From positions 1 to 33,609 of the forward strand of contig CALDHX010000027.1 of the NCBI GenBank assembly GCA_937901525.1: 33,609 nucleotides of DNA. Direction: 5' to 3'. Both the position numbers and the translations under genes were made by a program. Under the pieces are notes generated by a model. The model saw nothing but the letters and a program-made list of their open reading frames with translations, was not told where the DNA came from and did no database searches. Positions 26,868 through 33,609 of this stretch are shown here, one piece after another. Numbering within the stretch: the first letter of the stretch is position 1; each line of letters opens with the position of its first letter. Origin of the DNA: an uncultured Bacteroidales bacterium. GTDB taxonomy: Bacteria; Bacteroidota; Bacteroidia; Bacteroidales; P3.

Positions 26868-26875
26868 TAACTTTG
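26868..26875 (+). promoter_or_regulatory. Candidate -7 element for glyA
   Basis: TAACTTTG followed by C matches TAnnTTTG and lies 38 bases before the glyA ATG. I do not see TTTG at the expected spacing upstream. Confidence 0.5.
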
Positions 26876-26913
26876 CACCTTAAATTAAAGAAAATTAAAA
26901 ATACATTTTAGTT

Positions 26914-28194
26914 ATGACAAGAGATACACAAATCTTTGACCTTATCCAAAAGGAAAGAGAAAGACAAACAAAAGGAATTGAATTGATTGCTTCTGAAAAC
27001 TTTGTTTCTGACCAAGTAATGGAAGCAATGGGTAGCGTAATGACAAACAAATACGCAGAAGGTTACCCTGGAAAAAGATATTATGGTGGTTGCCAAATCG
27101 TAGACCAATCAGAACAACTTGCAATTGATAGAGCAAAAGAATTATTCGGTGCTTGCTGGGCAAACGTTCAACCACATTCAGGAGCACAAGCAAACATGGC
27201 AGTTTTCTTTGCTTGCTTAAATCCTGGCGATACTTTCATGGGATTAGATTTAAATCACGGTGGACACCTTTCTCACGGATCTCCTGTAAATATTTCAGGA
27301 ACTTATTTCAACCAAGTTTCATACGGAGTTAAAGAAGAAACAGGAACAATCGACTATGATATGATGGAACAAGTGGCAAGAGAACACAAACCAAAATTAA
27401 TCATAGGAGGAGCTTCTGCTTATTCAAGAGACTTCGATTGGAAACGCATGAGAGCATTAGCAGATGAAATAGGCGCTATTTTAATGGGAGATATTTCTCA
27501 CCCAAGTGGTTTAATCGCAAAAGGCGAATTAAACAACGCTGTTGAATATTGCCACATCGTTACAACAACTACTCACAAAACTCTTCGTGGACCAAGAGGT
27601 GGTTTGATTTTAATGGGAAAAGATTTTGAAAACCCAATGGGAAAAACAACTCCAAAAGGAGAAATCAAAATGATGAGTGCAGTTTTAGACTCAGCAGTAT
27701 TCCCTGGCTGTCAAGGAGGACCACTTGAACACGTTATTGCAGCGAAAGCAGTTGCATTTGGCGAAGCTTTAACAGAAGATTACGCACAATACATCAAACA
27801 AGTTAAGAAAAACGCAGCTGCAATGGCAGAAGCATTCGTAAAAAGAGGTTACAAAGTTATCTCTAACGGTACAGATAACCACTTAATGCTTATAGACCTT
27901 AGAACAAAATTCCCTGAACTTACAGGAAAAGTTGCAGAAAACACATTGGTTAAAGCAGATATTACAATAAACAAAAATATGGTTCCATTCGATTCACGCT
28001 CTCCATTCCAAACATCAGGAATTAGAGTAGGAACTCCTGCAATCACAACAAGAGGATTGAAAGAAGACGAAATGGAAACAATAGTTGAAATGATTGATGC
28101 AGTACTTTCTGACGTAAACAACGAAGCATTGATTGCTGAAACTCGTAAGAAAGTAAACGCAATGATGGAAAACAGACCATTATTCGCTTGGTAG
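26914..28194 (+). CDS. glyA: Serine hydroxymethyltransferase
   Basis: GlyA interconverts serine and glycine with tetrahydrofolate as one-carbon acceptor and uses pyridoxal phosphate. The protein is complete at 426 residues. It shows IELIASENFVS near the start, NKYAEGYPGKRYYGG, NVQPHSGAQAN, GDISHPSG, and the PLP-lysine segment VTTTTHKTLRGPRGG with Lys222. Residues from about 311 to the stop are duplicated at 30589-30941. It is monocistronic, with its own terminator at 28214-28248. Confidence 0.97.
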   Translation: MTRDTQIFDLIQKERERQTKGIELIASENFVSDQVMEAMGSVMTNKYAEGYPGKRYYGGCQIVDQSEQLAIDRAKELFGACWANVQPHSGAQANMAVFFACLNPGDTFMGLDLNHGGHLSHGSPVNISGTYFNQVSYGVKEETGTIDYDMMEQVAREHKPKLIIGGASAYSRDFDWKRMRALADEIGAILMGDISHPSGLIAKGELNNAVEYCHIVTTTTHKTLRGPRGGLILMGKDFENPMGKTTPKGEIKMMSAVLDSAVFPGCQGGPLEHVIAAKAVAFGEALTEDYAQYIKQVKKNAAAMAEAFVKRGYKVISNGTDNHLMLIDLRTKFPELTGKVAENTLVKADITINKNMVPFDSRSPFQTSGIRVGTPAITTRGLKEDEMETIVEMIDAVLSDVNNEALIAETRKKVNAMMENRPLFAW

Positions 28195-28253
28195 AAATCA
28201 CAAAATCAATAATAAAAAAGGAGAAGTCAAACGGCTTCTCCTTTTTTTGTTAT
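27842..28253 (+). repeat. 412-bp direct repeat, copy 1 (glyA 3' end plus terminator)
   Basis: This stretch is repeated at 30589-31000 at an offset of 2747 bp. Reading base by base I found a single difference (T at 28206, C at 30953), in the spacer between the glyA stop and the terminator. The coding parts are identical. The match ends at 28253 after the terminator, where the two copies diverge. Confidence 0.95.
28214..28248. terminator. glyA terminator
   Basis: AAAAAAGGAGAAG (28214-28226) pairs with CTTCTCCTTTTTT (28235-28247), with an 8-nt loop and a T tail. The A tract in front could also let it work on the minus strand. The identical structure is present in the second copy at 30961-30995. 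Confidence 0.92.
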
Positions 28254-28376
28254 TAGTTTAATCTTTCATATTCATCAAGAGCATCTATTTTAGCGACTAT
28301 TTGAAATATTATCAAAGACACCACTACTATTGCAAGCAAAAAAAATGTAACTTACCTTTTTCATTTTACCTTCCAT
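28253..28376 (-). pseudogene. Frameshifted small membrane-protein gene
   Basis: A minus-strand frame starts ATG at 28376 (MEGKMKKVSY) and, after a run of eight A on the plus strand (28338-28345), continues only in another frame as FFLLAIVVVSLIIFQIV, then AKIDALDEYERLN and stop. Removing one base from the run would give a 40-residue protein with one membrane helix and an acidic tail. It is either a real pseudogene, a phase-variable homopolymer or a sequencing error. It converges on glyA and its stop codon begins on the last base of the 412-bp repeat. The family is not recognised. Confidence 0.5.
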
Positions 28377-28459
28377 AAATTTCAAAAATTAATTTGTGAG
28401 AAAAACATTTTTTATCTTTATTTGTATTAAGGACTAAGTTGTGAAGGTATCACATAATT

Positions 28460-28489
28460 TTTGTAATACAAAAAAATATTGTACTTTTG
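28460..28489 (+). promoter_or_regulatory. Promoter for the ATPase-RloB pair
   Basis: TTTG at 28460-28463 and TACTTTTG at 28482-28489 are separated by 18 bp, one base short of the usual spacing. The -7 element lies 31 bases before the ATG at 28521, which supports that start. Confidence 0.6.
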
Positions 28490-28520
28490 CAATGATTTAT
28501 TAAAGCAAAAACACACAAAT

Positions 28521-29822
28521 ATGTTACTCCGAATAGAAATAGAAAACTTTTTATCGTTTTACAATAAGGTTGTATTTGATATGTTCCCTAATCCATATCG
28601 AGAACATTTAAAATATCACACCATAAATCAACAAATACCATTATTAAAACAGGCTGCAATTTACGGAGAAAATGGTGCAGGAAAATCAAACTTTGTCAAA
28701 GCATTTGCTTTTTTGAAACACTTTATTGAAGATAAAGATTTTTTATCTTCAATAAATTTAAACAGATATAAGTTTCAACTAACTGAATCAGATAAATCGC
28801 CTATTTATTTTAGGATAGAGTTCTCTCAAAATAACGATTACTACATTTACGAACTGCAAATAAACTCTCACATTACAGAACGTTTCTTTAAATCTGGTTT
28901 ATCTCAAAAAGATAACCAAATTATTTTTGAACGAAATGGAAATTCAATTGAATCGGATTTGGTAACTAACAAAGAATCAACAGAAAGTCTATTAGAAAAA
29001 AATCCGAATTCGTCAATTCTTTCTCTAAATGAACAATTTCCTGTTTTGTCTCAAAGCAAGGAGATTTCAGATATAAACAATTGGTTTTACTCTCTCTATA
29101 TTATCTCAATAAATTCAAATATACCTTATTTAATTGACATGTTGTCAAAAAACGAAAACCTTATGAATTTTGCAAATGACGTATTATTTAATGTAGGCAT
29201 TACAAATTCATTATCAATAAAAACAACACTTTTTGACGAATGGCTAAATCAACAAGATAATGCCGAAATCATTAAAGATATTGTTGATAGAAGTAATATA
29301 AATAATAATGTTTCGTTTGCTTTATTAAATAAAAATAGAGTTGAATATGATTTTACAATAGAAGATAGCATTAAAAAGGTTAGAGAATTTATCTTTGAAC
29401 AATTAGGAATTAATGGATATAAAAAAGGTTTAGGCATTTCCTATCAATCAGATGGTACTGTAAGGCTTTTAACTTTAATACCTGCTTTTTATAAAGCGAT
29501 GAAACAGAAGGGAATTATAATTATAGATGAAATAGAAAATAGTATGCACCCTAATTTGATTTATCGTATTGTAGAATATTTTGCAAACAATGAATCAAAT
29601 GGGCAATTTATTTTTACTACTCATCTAACGAAATTCCTAAATCCACAAGGTTATATGACGCCTGACGAACTTTGGATTACGGAAAAGAGTAATGGTTGCA
29701 CACAAATGCGTTCTTTTAATGATTTTAAGATTGAAGACAATATGAATATCGAAAAAGGGTATCAAGATGGACGATATGGTGGTGTGCCTTCAATAAAACA
29801 ATTTGCAGCTAATGAGCAATAA
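28521..29822 (+). CDS. AAA family ATPase of AbiL/RloA type (probable phage defence)
   Basis: From the ATG at 28521 the protein has 433 residues; the earlier in-frame ATG at 28479 lies before the promoter -7 element. It begins MLLRIEIENFLSFYNK, typical of SMC/RecF-like AAA ATPases, with Walker A GENGAGKS (49-56), a GTVRLLTLIPAF signature-like segment, Walker B IIIIDEIENSMHP (D336, E337), and an H-loop FTTHLTKF with H368. The family pairs with RloB proteins in AbiL-type abortive infection modules, probably as a sensor or scaffold. The start of the RloB gene lies inside its 3' end, so the two are translated together. It lies between the glyA copies with no visible integrase. Confidence 0.85.
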   Translation: MLLRIEIENFLSFYNKVVFDMFPNPYREHLKYHTINQQIPLLKQAAIYGENGAGKSNFVKAFAFLKHFIEDKDFLSSINLNRYKFQLTESDKSPIYFRIEFSQNNDYYIYELQINSHITERFFKSGLSQKDNQIIFERNGNSIESDLVTNKESTESLLEKNPNSSILSLNEQFPVLSQSKEISDINNWFYSLYIISINSNIPYLIDMLSKNENLMNFANDVLFNVGITNSLSIKTTLFDEWLNQQDNAEIIKDIVDRSNINNNVSFALLNKNRVEYDFTIEDSIKKVREFIFEQLGINGYKKGLGISYQSDGTVRLLTLIPAFYKAMKQKGIIIIDEIENSMHPNLIYRIVEYFANNESNGQFIFTTHLTKFLNPQGYMTPDELWITEKSNGCTQMRSFNDFKIEDNMNIEKGYQDGRYGGVPSIKQFAANEQ

Positions 29823-30573
29823 TTGGAAATATCAAAAAGGTAATCCGAGTATTCCCTTACAAAATGAAAAATTCACAAAGAATCCCGTAAGAGAAACTGA
29901 TAAAATAAATATAAATAACATTCCATTAGAATATCAAAAGGTTGATTCTTTTGAGCAACCTAAATGGTTTGTTGTTATTTTCGTAGGAGGGAAAAAAACA
30001 GAACCTAATTACTTTAATAAAATCACAAAAAACGAAAGCTCTTTTCCTAATATAAAGATTGAATTCGAGCGTGAAGACAAATTTGATAGTAAAACTGATG
30101 ATATAAAAATCAATCCACGAATTTTTAACTTTGCAATAAATAAAACAAAAGAGTATAAAGAAGGAGCATCTACTCCTTCACCTGATAAATACTTTCTAAT
30201 AACAGACGTAGATCATTTTAAAGAGGCTATAATATTTTATCGCAATAAATGCGAACAAGAAAATATAAATTTAATAATAAGCAATCCTTGTTTTGAAGTT
30301 TGGTTATATTATTCTGCTCATTCAGATCGTTTTAGCAATTTCATTATTCCTGAAAAGAATTTAAGCGATACTCTCAAAACATTTGTATATACCAGTGTTG
30401 ATGGAGGATTAAATTGCAAAAAGGCAATACTAAATATTGAACAAAATATAGAAAATTCTAAGAAAAACTATGAGGAAGAAGATGGTTTCCCAACAATATT
30501 TTCTACGCAAATGTTTCGCTTAGCCGAAGAAATGCTTCCTTTTATAAAAAGTGGATTAGAATCATTAAAATAA
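29812..30573 (+). CDS. rloB: RloB-family protein (AbiLii-like effector)
   Basis: The 253-residue protein uses the ATG at 29812, overlapping the ATPase gene by 11 nt; the earlier in-frame start at 29803 is a TTG. Motifs in order are VGGKKTEPNYF (58-68), FLITDVDHF (128-136, with D132 and D134) and LIISNPCFEVWLYY (154-167). These are the three hallmarks of the RloB family, a TOPRIM-like fold. In most relatives the first motif reads with an acidic residue where this protein has GG before KKTE; E64 is kept. It is thought to be the nuclease-like effector activated by the ATPase. Only 15 bases separate the stop from the second glyA copy, whose terminator would end this transcript. Confidence 0.85.
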   Translation: MSNNWKYQKGNPSIPLQNEKFTKNPVRETDKININNIPLEYQKVDSFEQPKWFVVIFVGGKKTEPNYFNKITKNESSFPNIKIEFEREDKFDSKTDDIKINPRIFNFAINKTKEYKEGASTPSPDKYFLITDVDHFKEAIIFYRNKCEQENINLIISNPCFEVWLYYSAHSDRFSNFIIPEKNLSDTLKTFVYTSVDGGLNCKKAILNIEQNIENSKKNYEEEDGFPTIFSTQMFRLAEEMLPFIKSGLESLK

Positions 30574-30588
30574 AAAAAATCTTTATTG

Positions 30589-30941
30589 AAAGAGGTTACA
30601 AAGTTATCTCTAACGGTACAGATAACCACTTAATGCTTATAGACCTTAGAACAAAATTCCCTGAACTTACAGGAAAAGTTGCAGAAAACACATTGGTTAA
30701 AGCAGATATTACAATAAACAAAAATATGGTTCCATTCGATTCACGCTCTCCATTCCAAACATCAGGAATTAGAGTAGGAACTCCTGCAATCACAACAAGA
30801 GGATTGAAAGAAGACGAAATGGAAACAATAGTTGAAATGATTGATGCAGTACTTTCTGACGTAAACAACGAAGCATTGATTGCTGAAACTCGTAAGAAAG
30901 TAAACGCAATGATGGAAAACAGACCATTATTCGCTTGGTAG
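30589..30941 (+). pseudogene. Truncated glyA 3' fragment
   Basis: The fragment encodes the last 116 residues or so of serine hydroxymethyltransferase in frame to the stop, with no start codon or ribosome-binding context of its own and without Lys222. An internal ATG at 30633 could start a 102-residue peptide, but there is no reason to think it is functional. It is identical to the intact gene over the coding part. Confidence 0.9.
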
Positions 30942-30960
30942 AAATCACAAAACCAATAAT

Positions 30961-30995
30961 AAAAAAGGAGAAGTCAAACGGCTTCTCCTTTTTTT
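30961..30995. terminator. Duplicated glyA terminator ending the defence operon
   Basis: Identical to the hairpin at 28214-28248. It lies downstream of the RloB gene and, read from the other strand, also just beyond the stop (31008) of the leftward membrane-protein cluster, so it may serve both. Confidence 0.9.
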
Positions 30996-31007
30996 GTTAT
31001 ACAAGTT

Positions 31008-31274
31008 CTATAAGAATAAAATCAATACTATTCCAACTATTAACCAACCACTTCCTATAATACACATTCCATATCCTCTTGTAAGAGTTTTATACCCTTT
31101 CAGAGAGTATAATCCAGGGTTTTCTTCAAACGCCTTCATTCCCTTACGACCTAAAAATATTCCGATAATGCCTAATAAACCTAAAAGCACTGCTCCTATC
31201 GTCATAGAGAGGAATCCTAAAATAAAGACCGCCCTTGCATAAGGCGGTCTTTGTTCTTTTATTTCATTTTCCAT
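31008..31274 (-). CDS. Two-helix membrane protein, copy B
   Basis: I choose the ATG at 31274 (88 residues), because the paralogue at 32879-33151 starts at the same MENE(I/V)KEQRPPYAR. The frame from 31322 would add 16 residues that overlap the upstream gene. Two hydrophobic segments (about 15-38 and 66-88) flank the conserved loop GRKGMKAFEENPGLYSLKGY. The layout recalls small DUF4190/CD225-like two-helix proteins, but I do not recognise the family with certainty. It follows the four-helix gene by 13 bases. Confidence 0.7.
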   Translation of the reverse strand: MENEIKEQRPPYARAVFILGFLSMTIGAVLLGLLGIIGIFLGRKGMKAFEENPGLYSLKGYKTLTRGYGMCIIGSGWLIVGIVLILFL

Positions 31275-31287
31275 TACTTTATTATCC

Positions 31288-31695
31288 TTAGAATGCGTAT
31301 ATTTGAGCTGATAATATGGCAATCAATAATATAATGTATAATCTTTCATTTCTTTCCTTATAAACAGCTATGCAAGAAGAAACAATAACTGATGCAAAGA
31401 AAAGAAGAATAGCAAAAAGATACATTATCGCACCTCCTGGCCAATGATTCATTTTAAAAACTAAGCCTGTAAGTAAAAATATCTTTGTTAAAAAGTTTAA
31501 AATAATAACAGACATTTTTTCTCCTGCTTTCTTTTCTCTAATGATTTGCCATATTCCTAATGCAATTCCAACAGGTATTAAACATGTTGCAAACATTCCC
31601 ATTGGCCAATGGAATGTAGCGATAAAAACATTAAGTACCATAAGCAATAATCCCCAATAGATTATTTCCAATCCTAAGTTTGATTTTTTTTCCAT
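31288..31695 (-). CDS. Four-helix membrane protein with HWPG motif, copy B
   Basis: The 135-residue protein has four hydrophobic segments and starts MEKKSNLGLEIIYW. The third segment carries LVFKMNHWPGG, which recalls the FKxxHWPGA helix of gliding/T9SS protein GldL, though overall the proteins differ. SSCIAVYKERNERLY precedes the last helix. A close paralogue is at 33151-33597. It probably belongs to one transcript with the WD40 gene upstream (42 bases). Confidence 0.75.
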   Translation of the reverse strand: MEKKSNLGLEIIYWGLLLMVLNVFIATFHWPMGMFATCLIPVGIALGIWQIIREKKAGEKMSVIILNFLTKIFLLTGLVFKMNHWPGGAIMYLFAILLFFASVIVSSCIAVYKERNERLYIILLIAILSAQIYAF

Positions 31696-31737
31696 GATTT
31701 TTAAGTTTTTAATTATTAATTTAAATTTGTTTTTTCT

Positions 31738-32856
31738 TTACTTTATTTCCCAAATCTTAATAGTATTATCATTAGAACCGCTGACAACGTATTTTCCATC
31801 AGGACTAAATGCTACGGAACGAACACCTTTTGTATGTCCTTCTAAAGTTTTTATACATTTTCCTGTCTCTGCGTTCCATATTCTAACGTTATTATCCGGT
31901 GTTTTGCTGTGTGGTTGGTTTGAACCGCTGACAATATATTTTCCATCAGGACTATAAGCCAAGCAACTAACGCTTCCAGCACTTGCTTCTAAGGTTTTAA
32001 CACATTCTCCTTTCTCTACGTCCCACATCTGAATAGTTTTTCCTCCTCTACTACTTATAATATATTTTCCATCAGGACTATATGCTAAGTATATTTGCAA
32101 TCCATCACCTTTTGTGTTTAGAGTTTTAACACACTCATAAGTTTTAGCATCAAAAATCTTTATATCACCAACTACAGAAGTAAAGCTAACAGCAGTATCA
32201 CCTTTTTCTGTAATAAATTCTTCTTCAACCATTTTACTTCCTGCTCCAACAAAATATTTTCCATCGGGGCTGTATGCTACAGAACTAATATTATCTAACC
32301 CCCAACCTAAGGTTTGAATGCAGTTTCCTGTGTTTAAACTCCATACTTTAATAGTTCCGTCCCATGAACCACTAATAACTTTTTTTCCATCGGGACTAAA
32401 TGCTGCACATTCCACACTTTCTGAATGTCCTTCTAAGGTTATGTTACAAGAACGATAGGTTTCTCCCTCAGGAGTAGAAGAAGAAACTATATTACTTTTT
32501 GTGTATGGGTGATACCACTCAGAAATACATTCTATTTCAATATCATTATGCTCTGTTCCTATAAGAATATGTTTTCCATCTGGGCTAAACATTGCAAATT
32601 TAGCTTCACGACTCTTCCAAGTAGTGTTTTCCTCACCTGTTTTTGCGTTCCAAAATTGTATATCACCATTATCAGAACAACTAACAATGTATTTTCCATC
32701 GGGACTATACGCTACGGAATTTATTACAGGCTCATCAACATTGCCTTCCATAGTTTTAATACATTTTCCCTCTATTTGATTTTGTGCAATCAATGTATTA
32801 CTAATTGCAAACAAAACTGTAAATACTAAAAGTATTGTTGAAATTTTTCTATTCAT
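31738..32856 (-). CDS. Secreted seven-repeat WD40 protein
   Basis: Unlike the two WD40 proteins at 16373-18471, this 372-residue protein has a signal peptide (about 1-24, ending TLIAQ) and lacks the helical EAKLYAILDEI segment, so it acts outside the cytoplasm. Seven SPDGK-type repeats are visible. Repeat 2 is degenerate (HNDIEIEC), followed by an insertion with a YHPYTK stretch, and repeat 4 has an insertion with EEEFITEKGDTA. The last repeat ends TIKIWEIK. It sits between two copies of a membrane-gene pair and is likely co-transcribed with them. It may dock on those membrane proteins, which is inference. Confidence 0.88.
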   Translation of the reverse strand: MNRKISTILLVFTVLFAISNTLIAQNQIEGKCIKTMEGNVDEPVINSVAYSPDGKYIVSCSDNGDIQFWNAKTGEENTTWKSREAKFAMFSPDGKHILIGTEHNDIEIECISEWYHPYTKSNIVSSSTPEGETYRSCNITLEGHSESVECAAFSPDGKKVISGSWDGTIKVWSLNTGNCIQTLGWGLDNISSVAYSPDGKYFVGAGSKMVEEEFITEKGDTAVSFTSVVGDIKIFDAKTYECVKTLNTKGDGLQIYLAYSPDGKYIISSRGGKTIQMWDVEKGECVKTLEASAGSVSCLAYSPDGKYIVSGSNQPHSKTPDNNVRIWNAETGKCIKTLEGHTKGVRSVAFSPDGKYVVSGSNDNTIKIWEIK

Positions 32857-32878
32857 AAGTTTATGCTTTATTCGTTAA

Positions 32879-33151
32879 TCAAATAAATTTTAAGAACGGT
32901 AATATCAAGAACATAAGCACCCAAGTACTTCCGATTACAGACATATAGAAGCCTCTTGTTAGAGTTTTATAGCCTTTCATAGAATATAATCCTGGATTTT
33001 CTTCAAAAGCCTTAATTCCTTTACGTGCTAAAATTACGCCTATTATTCCTAATAAACCGAAAAGCACAATTCCTATCGTAACAGAGAGGAATCCTAAAAT
33101 AAAAACCGTCCTTGCATAAGGCGGTCTTTGTTCTTTTACTTCATTTTCCAT
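32879..33151 (-). CDS. Two-helix membrane protein, copy A
   Basis: The 90-residue protein begins MENEVKEQRPPYARTVFILG and matches copy B (31008-31274) over nearly its entire length apart from the last 20 residues. It has two hydrophobic segments around the loop ARKGIKAFEENPGLYSMKGY. Start and upstream stop overlap as TAATG, a translational coupling arrangement. Family not recognised with confidence. Confidence 0.75.
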   Translation of the reverse strand: MENEVKEQRPPYARTVFILGFLSVTIGIVLFGLLGIIGVILARKGIKAFEENPGLYSMKGYKTLTRGFYMSVIGSTWVLMFLILPFLKFI

Positions 33152-33597
33152 TATTCAATCATACCGTGTAATGTGTGCACATAATGTATTAAAGCAGTTA
33201 TGCAATATGATAATATTGCTATAAACAATACAATGTACAATCTTTCATTTCTTTCTTTGTAAACTGCAATGCAAGATGAAACAGCAACTGAAATAAAGTA
33301 AAGAAGAAATGAAAGCCATAACATAAGTATACTTCCTGGCCAGTGGTTTGCCTCAAAGACTAAGCCTATAATTAAGAAAAACTTAGTAAAAAAGTTTAAC
33401 ATAACAACAGTCATTTTTTCTCCTGCTTTCTTTTCTCTAATGATTTGCCATATTCCTAATGCTATTCCAACAGGTATTAAACACAATGCAAACATTTCCA
33501 TTCCATGCCAACAGAATAATCCAGCAAAGACGTTAATTGTAATAAGTAATAATACCCAATAGATTATTTCCAATCCTAAGTTTGATTTTTTTTCCAT
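33151..33597 (-). CDS. Four-helix membrane protein with HWPG motif, copy A
   Basis: The 148-residue protein starts MEKKSNLGLEIIYW exactly like copy B and has four hydrophobic segments, with LVFEANHWPGS in the third. It extends 13 residues further at the C-terminus (HYVHTLHGMIE). The likely promoter lies outside the window, since only 12 bases of upstream sequence are visible. It would be the first visible gene of the leftward cluster. Confidence 0.78.
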   Translation of the reverse strand: MEKKSNLGLEIIYWVLLLITINVFAGLFCWHGMEMFALCLIPVGIALGIWQIIREKKAGEKMTVVMLNFFTKFFLIIGLVFEANHWPGSILMLWLSFLLYFISVAVSSCIAVYKERNERLYIVLFIAILSYCITALIHYVHTLHGMIE

Positions 33598-33609
33598 GAT
33601 TTTTAAGTT

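Larger units (their letters stand above)
30589..31000 (+). repeat. 412-bp direct repeat, copy 2
   Basis: Near-perfect second copy of 27842-28253 (one mismatch seen). It starts within glyA codon 310, so it lacks the start codon and PLP site, and it ends just after the terminator. It provides the only terminator downstream of the ATPase-RloB operon. Beyond 31000 the sequence leads into the minus-strand gene ending at 31008. Confidence 0.95.
31008..31710 (-). repeat. Diverged duplicate of the membrane-gene pair (copy B)
   Basis: This two-gene block is homologous to 32879-33609. The two proteins in each block match closely over most of their length, and the 5' noncoding bases before the four-helix gene (ATGATTTTTAAGTT on the plus strand) are the same. 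The WD40 gene lies between the blocks. Copy B has a 13-bp gap between its genes where copy A has a TAATG overlap. Confidence 0.8.
32879..33609 (-). repeat. Diverged duplicate of the membrane-gene pair (copy A)
   Basis: Homologous to 31008-31710. The match continues through the bases upstream of the first gene to the end of the window, so the duplicated unit probably extends beyond 33609. Confidence 0.8.

Noticed and set aside
28254..30588. Integrase-based genomic island at glyA
   Set aside because: No integrase, excisionase or transposase gene lies between the repeats, and the repeat is much longer than a usual attachment site.
30633..30941. Independent gene for a 102-residue protein in the second glyA copy
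   Set aside because: It is the in-frame tail of serine hydroxymethyltransferase without its PLP lysine or a start signal, and it is identical to the intact gene. A fragment is the better call.
31275..31322. Longer start for the two-helix protein copy B
   Set aside because: The paralogue starts at the MENE residues and the extension overlaps the end of the upstream gene.

Overview
The window looks like chromosomal DNA from a low-GC member of the Bacteroidota, probably Bacteroidales-like. The evidence is two large proteins with type IX secretion (T9SS) C-terminal sorting domains, a PorQ-like T9SS component, a complete aerotolerance (Bat) operon, a DUF3822-rsmD pair, and several promoters that fit the Bacteroidota pattern TTTG-N19/20-TAnnTTTG. 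No rRNA, tRNA, CRISPR array, integrase or transposase was seen.

Layout. Positions 1-243 hold a leftward promoter for a gene outside the window, then a strong hairpin terminator with a competing upstream inverted repeat. From 11738 down to 244 runs one long leftward operon: moxR, a DUF58 gene, a membrane protein gene, batA, batB, batC, a batD-batE fusion, an rseC-like gene and a T9SS-sorted fibronectin-type protein. Rightward from 11991 are a 1053-residue T9SS cargo protein and porQ. Two tandem seven-bladed WD40 genes follow on the minus strand (16373-18471), then an intergenic stretch of about 610 bp with no gene. From 19086 the plus strand carries queA, ispD and an AmgK-like kinase fused to a RapZ C-terminal domain, all overlapping. 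After a new promoter come an unknown membrane-anchored protein, DUF3822, rsmD and a PfkB sugar/adenosine kinase. A SIMPL-domain gene and a HEPN-MNT toxin-antitoxin pair lie on the minus strand, then glyA on the plus strand.

The most notable region is 27842-31000. A two-gene module, an AAA ATPase plus an RloB-family protein resembling AbiL-type phage defence, sits between an intact glyA and a second 412-bp copy of the glyA 3' end and its terminator. I found one mismatch between the copies. The copies make the module a precise cassette that homologous recombination could delete or amplify, and the downstream copy supplies the terminator for the defence operon.

The right end (31008-33609) is a leftward cluster in which a pair of small membrane-protein genes (a four-helix protein with an HWPG motif, then a two-helix protein) occurs twice, flanking a secreted WD40 beta-propeller gene. 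Neither small membrane family was recognised with confidence.
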